Below the pieces are notes generated by a model. It was not told the DNA's origin and made no database searches. It worked only from the letters and a program-made list of their open reading frames with translations. A DNA stretch of 64,000 nucleotides from an actinobacterium SCGC AAA278-I18 (lineage in GTDB: Bacteria; Actinomycetota; Actinomycetes; Nanopelagicales; Nanopelagicaceae): contig KB900443.1 in assembly GCA_000378865.1 (NCBI GenBank), positions 1 through 64,000 of the forward strand, written 5' to 3'. Below, in pieces: positions 57,703-64,000 of the stretch; the stretch's first letter is position 1, and every line of letters begins with the position of its first letter. Both the position numbers and the translations under genes were made by a program.

Positions 57703-58551
57703 CTAAAAAGAAATAACCCTTCGGGCAGTAGCCCTTTCCTCTAATTTTTCCCATTGACTAGGCTCTGTGATGTATTCACCCAATTGGTTTAACTTTCCAT
57801 TTCCGTGATAATCACTAGCGCCAGTCATTACTAAATTAGACTCCTTTGCTAAGGTTATTAATTGAGCTTTTTCATCTGGTGAGTGATCGCGATGATCAAC
57901 CTCAATACCATCTAATCCAGCAGTAATTAATGAGCCAAAAGTAGCTAGTGAGATTATCCGACCGCGATGAGATGCCATTGGGTGAGCAATAACTGAGACA
58001 CCACCTGCTGCTTTAATTAATTTGATTGCATCTTCAGGTGATGGTGAGTAGTGAGAAACATAGTATTTAGAGTTGTTATGAAGCATCTGAGAAAATGCTT
58101 CATTCCTACTTGCTACTACACCTTTTTTTACTAATGCATCTGCCAGATGAGGCCGGCCAAGTGTTGCACCATCTGATAATTGTTCTAACACATCGGCCAT
58201 ACTTATATCTATTCCAGCTTCATTAATTCGAGCAATAATCTTTTCCATCCGACCATGACGATTTTCTCTTGTTTTTTCAAGGGTATTCATTAACTGAGAA
58301 TTATTTGAATCAAATAACAATCCTAGAATATGCACACTTATGCCATCTGTAGTTTGGCATGAAATTTCAGCCCCTGGCACTAAAGAAATTCCTCCTCGAA
58401 GTGCATTAGTTGCCTCCTGCCAACCTCCAATTGAGTCATGATCTGTTAACCCAATTGTGGTTATGCCTGCTGCTAATGCTTTATTAATTAATTCTGTTGG
58501 TGTATCGGTACCATCACTAAAATTAGTATGGGTATGAAGATCAATTACCAT
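57703..58551 (-). CDS. PHP domain metal-dependent phosphoesterase
   Basis: MVIDLHTHTNFSDGTDTPTELI...GLTDHDSIGGW...SDYHGNGKLNQLG. Confidence 0.92.
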   Translation of the reverse strand: MVIDLHTHTNFSDGTDTPTELINKALAAGITTIGLTDHDSIGGWQEATNALRGGISLVPGAEISCQTTDGISVHILGLLFDSNNSQLMNTLEKTRENRHGRMEKIIARINEAGIDISMADVLEQLSDGATLGRPHLADALVKKGVVASRNEAFSQMLHNNSKYYVSHYSPSPEDAIKLIKAAGGVSVIAHPMASHRGRIISLATFGSLITAGLDGIEVDHRDHSPDEKAQLITLAKESNLVMTGASDYHGNGKLNQLGEYITEPSQWEKLEERATARRVISF

Positions 58552-59459
58552 TAATTCACCTTTCTATCTTCTTCAGATTGATTTGATCGTAAAACAAATA
58601 ATGTACAACCAAAAAGTAATCCAATAATTCCTGGAATTGTGCCAGCAGGTGGTTGTTGACCTAACCAAACAAATGCCAAGATTGCACTTACTGGAACCTC
58701 AAAAAATACAACTAATGAAACTACTGCCGGTGATACTCGTTTGAGAGTGAAGTTAAATAATGTATGACCTAAGAATTGCGCACCAATAATTAAGCCACCT
58801 AAAAGCAGCCACTCAGTTGATGAATAACCGGTTAGATTAGATCCAGTAAGTAAAACTAAAGGAAAAATTAAAATAGCACATGTTGAATAACATACGGTTG
58901 TAAAGGTCGAGGTTGATATTTCTTTTTGTGCGTTTGCACCAATAATCATGTAAGTAGCTCCTACCGCACCACCAAATACTGCTAGAAGATCTCCTTGGAA
59001 AGCCTGAATTGAAACACTGAAATCAATTCCAGTAATAGCAATTACTGAGATAAATGCAATTATCATTCCAGCGATGGATTTTCTAGGAATATGACCGCCT
59101 GCTAATTTAATGAATAGAGCAGCAAAAATTGGTTGAGTCGCAGTTAAAGCGGTACCAGTTGCAACGCTGGTCAACTTCATTGCCCAAAAGAAACAAACAA
59201 AATGAGTTGCTAAGAGTGTGCCAGCTAATGCTGACCATCTAATGGCATTGAGTTGATCTTTAGTTTTCCACTCTTTCCGTGCGAGTGCAAATGGCATCAT
59301 CACTAAAGCACCCACTAAATTTCGCCAGAAAATCAGTGTTGGAATGGGCATTGTGGCCTTCGCAATTATTGGCCCGGAAGAGCCAATACCAAGGACTCCA
59401 AAAATCAGGAATGGGATATCTCGCCCCGTTGGTAATTTGGTGTGATCCTGATTCTTCAT
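58551..59459 (-). CDS. DMT/EamA family transporter
   Basis: Ten-TM-like duplicated EamA topology; EVPVSAILAFVWLGQQPP. Confidence 0.87.
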   Translation of the reverse strand: MKNQDHTKLPTGRDIPFLIFGVLGIGSSGPIIAKATMPIPTLIFWRNLVGALVMMPFALARKEWKTKDQLNAIRWSALAGTLLATHFVCFFWAMKLTSVATGTALTATQPIFAALFIKLAGGHIPRKSIAGMIIAFISVIAITGIDFSVSIQAFQGDLLAVFGGAVGATYMIIGANAQKEISTSTFTTVCYSTCAILIFPLVLLTGSNLTGYSSTEWLLLGGLIIGAQFLGHTLFNFTLKRVSPAVVSLVVFFEVPVSAILAFVWLGQQPPAGTIPGIIGLLFGCTLFVLRSNQSEEDRKVN

Positions 59460-59523
59460 GGGTGAAATCTATCTGTAATTTAATTATTGTTATGAATTGG
59501 TATTGAGCAGATACCATTAGCCT

Positions 59524-60798
59524 ATGAATACAAGTAAAGGTGCAAACCTAAATCGTGTATTCCTAGCCCGATTAGCTGGTACTGCGGTCTTTGACCCAAA
59601 TGGTGATCAAGTTGGCAAGGTTAGGGATGCGGTCGCGACCCTGCGTACTAACAATCAACCACCAAGAATTTTAGGCTTTATTGTCGAGGTTCCACCACGC
59701 AAACGTATCTTTGTGCCAATTACTCGTGTTACCTCTATTGAAAATGGCCATGTGGTTATTACTGGACTACTAAATATGCGCAGATTTGAGCCGCGCACGA
59801 ATGAGATCACAGTTTTATCTGAAATGTTAGATCGTTCGGTAACTTTGGTTGAGACCAATGAAAAGGTTGCAGTTGAAGATATTGCAATGGAGCTATCAAA
59901 GACTGGTGATTGGTTTATTGAGCGGGTACATGTTATGAAACGTGGAAGTGGTTTCCGTCGACGCGGTGCATCTTCTACTGTTAGCTGGGCTGAAATCTCA
60001 GGCTTTGCAATTACTGAATCAAATCAAGGTGTTAGCCATTTACTTAACACTTTGGCAAATTTACGTGCTGCTGATTTAGCATCTGTGTTACATGATTTAA
60101 CTATTAAACGCCGAGCAGAGGTTGCCCGTGCATTAGATGATGAGCGGTTAGCTGATGTACTAGAAGAGATGGATGAGGCATCTCGAGTTGAATTACTGGC
60201 AGAACTTGAAGGTGAGCGAGCAGCTGATGTATTAGAGGAGATGGATCCAGATGATGCTGCAGATTTATTGCGTGAGGTTGGACAAGAGCGCGCACAAACA
60301 TTACTTGCATTGATGGAGCCAGAGGATGCAGAGGATGTGCAACGACTAATGCATTATGAGGATTACTCTGCTGGCGGCATGATGACAACTGAGCCAATTG
60401 TTTTAACAGCAGATTCAACAGTTGCTGAGGCATTATCAAAAGTTAGATTATCTGAGGTTGCAGCCGGACTTGCATCCCAAGTATTTATTTGTCGCCAGCC
60501 TATCGAGACACCAACTGGCAGATTAATGGGTGTGGTGCATATTCAACGTCTACTGCGCGAACCACCTGCCACATTACTAGGCGGAATTCTTGATTCTGAT
60601 ATTGCACCATTAACAGCTGAGGCAACTCTAAATGAGGTCTCCTCCTATCTTGCAAGTTATAACTTATTAGCAGTGCCTATTGTTGATGCAAATGAGCGCT
60701 TACTTGGCGCAGTAACAGTTGATGATGTACTTGATCACCTGCTTCCTGAAAATTGGCGGCATGAGGAGTCGGTAAGACGAGAGAGTGAGAACAGATAA
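59524..60798 (+). CDS. PRC-barrel + MgtE N-domain + CBS protein lacking the transport domain
   Basis: PRC-like N-terminus; LADVLEEMDEASRVELLAELEGERAADVLEEMDPDDAADLL; CBS domains; no TM segment. Confidence 0.85.
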   Translation: MNTSKGANLNRVFLARLAGTAVFDPNGDQVGKVRDAVATLRTNNQPPRILGFIVEVPPRKRIFVPITRVTSIENGHVVITGLLNMRRFEPRTNEITVLSEMLDRSVTLVETNEKVAVEDIAMELSKTGDWFIERVHVMKRGSGFRRRGASSTVSWAEISGFAITESNQGVSHLLNTLANLRAADLASVLHDLTIKRRAEVARALDDERLADVLEEMDEASRVELLAELEGERAADVLEEMDPDDAADLLREVGQERAQTLLALMEPEDAEDVQRLMHYEDYSAGGMMTTEPIVLTADSTVAEALSKVRLSEVAAGLASQVFICRQPIETPTGRLMGVVHIQRLLREPPATLLGGILDSDIAPLTAEATLNEVSSYLASYNLLAVPIVDANERLLGAVTVDDVLDHLLPENWRHEESVRRESENR

Positions 60799-60800
60799 TC

Positions 60801-61295
60801 ATGACAAAGCAAAAAATAAATAAAAACTCACTTGAGTTTCCACGTGAGGCTCGCAGAACACTTAAGCCTTCCTATGATCCAGATGCATTTGGCCGTTGGT
60901 CAGAGAAGTTTGCCCGCTTCCTAGGTACTGCACGCTTTTTGGTCTATATGACTGCATTTGTTTTACTTTGGGTTACTTGGAACTCATTAGCACCTGATGA
61001 TTTAAAATTTGATCACTATCCATTTATTTTCTTAACCTTACTTTTATCACTTCAGGCATCATATGCAGCACCGTTAATTTTGCTGGCGCAAAACCGTCAA
61101 GCAGATAGAGACCGTATTCAGGCTAAAGAAGATCGGGATCGGGATGAGCGCAATATCGCAGATACTGAGTATTTAGCTCGCGAGTTAGCCTCACTAAGAA
61201 CAGCACTTGGTGAAGTAACAACTAGAGATTACTTACATAGTGAGATTTCAGAGGCAATAGAGGAGATTGTTACCAAGCTTAATAAAAAGTCTTAG
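60801..61295 (+). CDS. DUF1003 membrane protein
   Basis: FARFLGTARFLVYMTAFVLLWVTWNSLAP...YPFIFLTLLLSLQASYAAPLILLAQNRQADRDR. Confidence 0.9.
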   Translation: MTKQKINKNSLEFPREARRTLKPSYDPDAFGRWSEKFARFLGTARFLVYMTAFVLLWVTWNSLAPDDLKFDHYPFIFLTLLLSLQASYAAPLILLAQNRQADRDRIQAKEDRDRDERNIADTEYLARELASLRTALGEVTTRDYLHSEISEAIEEIVTKLNKKS

Positions 61296-62407
61296 GTGTT
61301 TATATTTAATCTAACTCCAACTAAAGATTTAGGACGAATTATTATTTTGTCTAAAATACCAGCAAAGATTGCCATAACTTTTTGATCAGTAAGCACAATT
61401 GGATTACCCGCATCTCCACCCTCACGAAGTTCAGCATTAAATGGAATCTTTGCGAGCAGTGGCACATCTGCACCAACTAATTGGCTTAATCTGCGAGAGG
61501 TTTCCTCGCCACCACCACTACCAAAGATCGAAATCTTCTCACCACAATTAGCACATGCACTGTCTGACATATTTTCAATAACACCAATTACTGGTTGCTT
61601 AATTTGATGGGCAATTCTGCCAGCACGTTCGGCAACCTCAGCTGCGGCAATTTGAGGCGTAGTAACAACAATAATCTCTGAAGTAGGAATTAGCTGGCCA
61701 AGTGAGATTGCAATATCACCAGTTCCTGGTGGTAAATCAAGAAGAAGTAGATCTAGATCCCCCCAGTAAGCATCACTTAATAATTGTTCTAGCACACGGT
61801 GCAGAAGTGGTCCGCGATATGCAACAGGATCGGATCGCTCAGGTTTAAACATCTCCATTGAAACCACTTTAACGCCGTAATTTTCAACTGGAATGAAGGT
61901 TTGATCAATTGCAGTTGGACGTTTGTCTAAAATTCCCATAAGTCGCGGAATTGAGTGACCATAAACATCGGCATCTAAAATTCCAACTTTTAAACCACGG
62001 GCAGCAGCAGCTACTGCTAAATTAACTGTGACCGATGATTTACCAACTCCACCCTTACCAGATGCAATTCCTAATACTCTAGTTAATGAATCAGGTTGAG
62101 CAAAGGGAATAAATTTCTCTCTTCCACCTCGAATTAGTTTTTTAACATTATTACGTTGCTCTTCATTCATCACACCAAAAGCAATATCAATACTTTTAAC
62201 CTCGGTTATATGAGCAAGTGATTTAGTAATATCAGCATGCAGTCGATCCTTCATTGGGCACCCAACGATGGTAAGTAAAATGCCAATCTTTGCAACACCT
62301 GATGTGAACTCAACAGATTCAACCATCCCAAGCTCTGGAAGAGGTTTGTGTAACTCTGGGTCTATTACTGTGGCTAATGCGGTGTTTATTAACTCAACGG
62401 TACTCAT
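61292..62407 (-). CDS. mrp: Mrp/ApbC-type P-loop Fe-S carrier ATPase
   Basis: GIASGKGGVGKSSVTVNLAVAAA, DIF59/MIP18-like N-terminus, SACANCGEKISIFGSGGG. Confidence 0.93.
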   Translation of the reverse strand: MSTVELINTALATVIDPELHKPLPELGMVESVEFTSGVAKIGILLTIVGCPMKDRLHADITKSLAHITEVKSIDIAFGVMNEEQRNNVKKLIRGGREKFIPFAQPDSLTRVLGIASGKGGVGKSSVTVNLAVAAAARGLKVGILDADVYGHSIPRLMGILDKRPTAIDQTFIPVENYGVKVVSMEMFKPERSDPVAYRGPLLHRVLEQLLSDAYWGDLDLLLLDLPPGTGDIAISLGQLIPTSEIIVVTTPQIAAAEVAERAGRIAHQIKQPVIGVIENMSDSACANCGEKISIFGSGGGEETSRRLSQLVGADVPLLAKIPFNAELREGGDAGNPIVLTDQKVMAIFAGILDKIIIRPKSLVGVRLNINT

Positions 62408-62700
62408 AAAAGATCAGGATCAATCTTTGGTTTTGGCTTCATATCAAAATCACTTTTATCAATAACATCACCAATATGTTTCTTAATAAATGCCTTTGGG
62501 TGCAGATCTTTTACTTGTAAATCTTCATAACCTGGACCAAGATTTTCTTTTAATTCATTTGTAGCATTTTGTGCGATATTTTTTAATTTAATTAAGAATT
62601 TAGTAGCATCTGCTGCAACACTTGGCATTCGATCTGGACCAATTAAAATCATGCCCAGAACTAATAAGCCAATTATTTCACCGCCACCAATATTAAACAT
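62404..62700 (-). CDS. TatA/TatB-like Sec-independent translocase subunit
   Basis: MFNIGGGEIIGLLVLGMILIGPDRMPSVAADATKFLIKLKNIAQ. Confidence 0.82.
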   Translation of the reverse strand: MFNIGGGEIIGLLVLGMILIGPDRMPSVAADATKFLIKLKNIAQNATNELKENLGPGYEDLQVKDLHPKAFIKKHIGDVIDKSDFDMKPKPKIDPDLL

Positions 62701-62702
62701 AT

Positions 62703-63827
62703 TTATTTCTTGGATGCAGCTAGGGTCACAACCACCTCATTTGTTACATTATTTCTAGTGTATCCAACCTTAACTTTATCCCCAACACTATGGCTTCGAA
62801 TTGCCACAATTAACTCATCAGAGTTACTTATATTAACGCCATCAAATTTTATGATTACATCGCCAACCTTTAAGCCAGCTCTAGCTGCTGGGCCATTAGG
62901 TGTTATGCCAACTCCTTCACTTGAGATTAGTGCACCAGTTCCAGTAAACCTTATGTCAACTGAGATTCCCATAATTGGATAGGTAGCAGAGCCAGTTTTA
63001 ATTAATTGCTCCACAGTTTTCTTTGCTTGATTAATTGGTATTGCAAAACCTAAGCCAATTGAGCCAGATTGAGTACCAGAGCCAAGAGTTGCAATTGCTG
63101 AGTTCACGCCGATTACTGCACCAGTTGCATCTACTAATGGTCCACCTGAGTTACCAGGATTAATTGCAGCATCAGTTTGGATAGCGTTAATAAATGAGGT
63201 TTCACCACTTCCATTACCAGTAGTTACTGCACGATTTTTTGAACTAATAATCCCGGAGGTAACAGTTCCAGATAAGCCAAGGGGTGAGCCGATTGCAATT
63301 ACTGCATCACCAACCTGTACTAGATCACTATTTCCTAATTGCAGGGTTGGCGCAGATGTAACATCTATTTTTAGAACCGCTAAGTCATAGGAGTTATCTC
63401 GACCAATCAATTTAGCAGGATATTTTTTACCATCTGATAACTCAACGGTAATTGTGCCACTAACTGCTCCAGGCTCAACCACATGGTTATTAGTTAAAAT
63501 AAGCCCATTGCTGTCTAGAAAAAAGCCAGAGCCAGTATCAGAGCCAGTTGGTGCTTTTACTGAGATTGAGACCACTGCTGGAATAACTCGAGCAGCAAGA
63601 GCAGCAATTGAATCAGGTGCGCGTTCAACAATATTTTTAGTATCAACTAAATTTGCACCAAGATTTGTTGAAGTATTTCTCCCAATTGATGCACCAATCC
63701 CACCAGCTACAAGTGCAACTATTACGACAAGAACAAAAAAAGATGAGTTACTTCTCTTCTCAACTACCTGTATTTGCCTTGCTTGACCGCTTGGTTGCCA
63801 CCATGGAGTCTCAGATGGTTGCCTCAT
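62703..63827 (-). CDS. HtrA/DegP-like serine protease with PDZ domain
   Basis: ILTNNHVVEPG, DLAVLKIDV, QTDAAINPGNSGGPLVD, PDZ GPAARAGLKVGDVIIKFDG. Confidence 0.94.
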   Translation of the reverse strand: MRQPSETPWWQPSGQARQIQVVEKRSNSSFFVLVVIVALVAGGIGASIGRNTSTNLGANLVDTKNIVERAPDSIAALAARVIPAVVSISVKAPTGSDTGSGFFLDSNGLILTNNHVVEPGAVSGTITVELSDGKKYPAKLIGRDNSYDLAVLKIDVTSAPTLQLGNSDLVQVGDAVIAIGSPLGLSGTVTSGIISSKNRAVTTGNGSGETSFINAIQTDAAINPGNSGGPLVDATGAVIGVNSAIATLGSGTQSGSIGLGFAIPINQAKKTVEQLIKTGSATYPIMGISVDIRFTGTGALISSEGVGITPNGPAARAGLKVGDVIIKFDGVNISNSDELIVAIRSHSVGDKVKVGYTRNNVTNEVVVTLAASKK

Positions 63828-64000
63828 TTAAGTAAGTTTATTGGCTACTAATAGACCGGCGCCAATTGGAATCACAGAGGCTGCCCAACGAGCATCCTCT
63901 TTTATTACTTTAATAGCATCTCGCCTAGCAATACTCTCAGGATCGCGCTGAGTCGAATCTGCCACCTTGCCACCACTTAACACATGATCAATTACTAATA
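63828..64000 (-). CDS. O-methyltransferase C-terminal fragment (continues beyond window)
   Basis: Reverse strand ...LVIDHVLSGGKVADSTQRDPESIARRDAIKVIKEDARWAASVIPIGAGLLVANKLT-stop; O-methyltransferase-like C-terminus; abuts htrA start. Confidence 0.7.
   Translation of the reverse strand, partial: LVIDHVLSGGKVADSTQRDPESIARRDAIKVIKEDARWAASVIPIGAGLLVANKLT

Overview
This is a gene-dense, AT-rich actinobacterial chromosome segment. The gene content (two WhiB proteins, MtrA/MtrB, MshB, aceE, the FtsE/FtsX/SmpB/tmRNA block, DUF3052/DUF3107/DUF3499) and compact layout suggest a streamlined freshwater lineage such as acI / Ca. Nanopelagicales; that placement is inference. Most of the window is conserved core genome: rnpB, tmRNA, two tRNAs, secA, mtrAB, ahcY, manB, dapC, cysS-like, mshB, mrp, tatB-like and an HtrA protease. 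Accessory content is concentrated in about 1-900 and 3.7-9.5 kb. The most interesting locus is 3807-9442. It holds four consecutive secreted proteins that share an identical-length 61-aa N-terminal module (signal peptide plus a two-cysteine motif ending in KSGKKLVWDKG). The module is fused to two different metallopeptidase-like folds. Two members are M6-like with an unusual HExxxH motif, and two are gluzincin-like with HExxH...E. The two transcription units start from near-identical leaderless promoters. Other notable signals are: a 22-bp duplication of the rnpB 3' end flanking a small monooxygenase ORF; a window-wide TANNNT-N6-start leaderless geometry; a compact Flp/TadE pseudopilin cluster; an mtrAB locus without lpqB; convergent genes sharing TTAG stop overlaps; and an inverted repeat between divergent mshB and a TetR gene. 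No CRISPR array, transposase or prophage was seen. All calls come from reading the sequence and ORF translations; no database searches were run.
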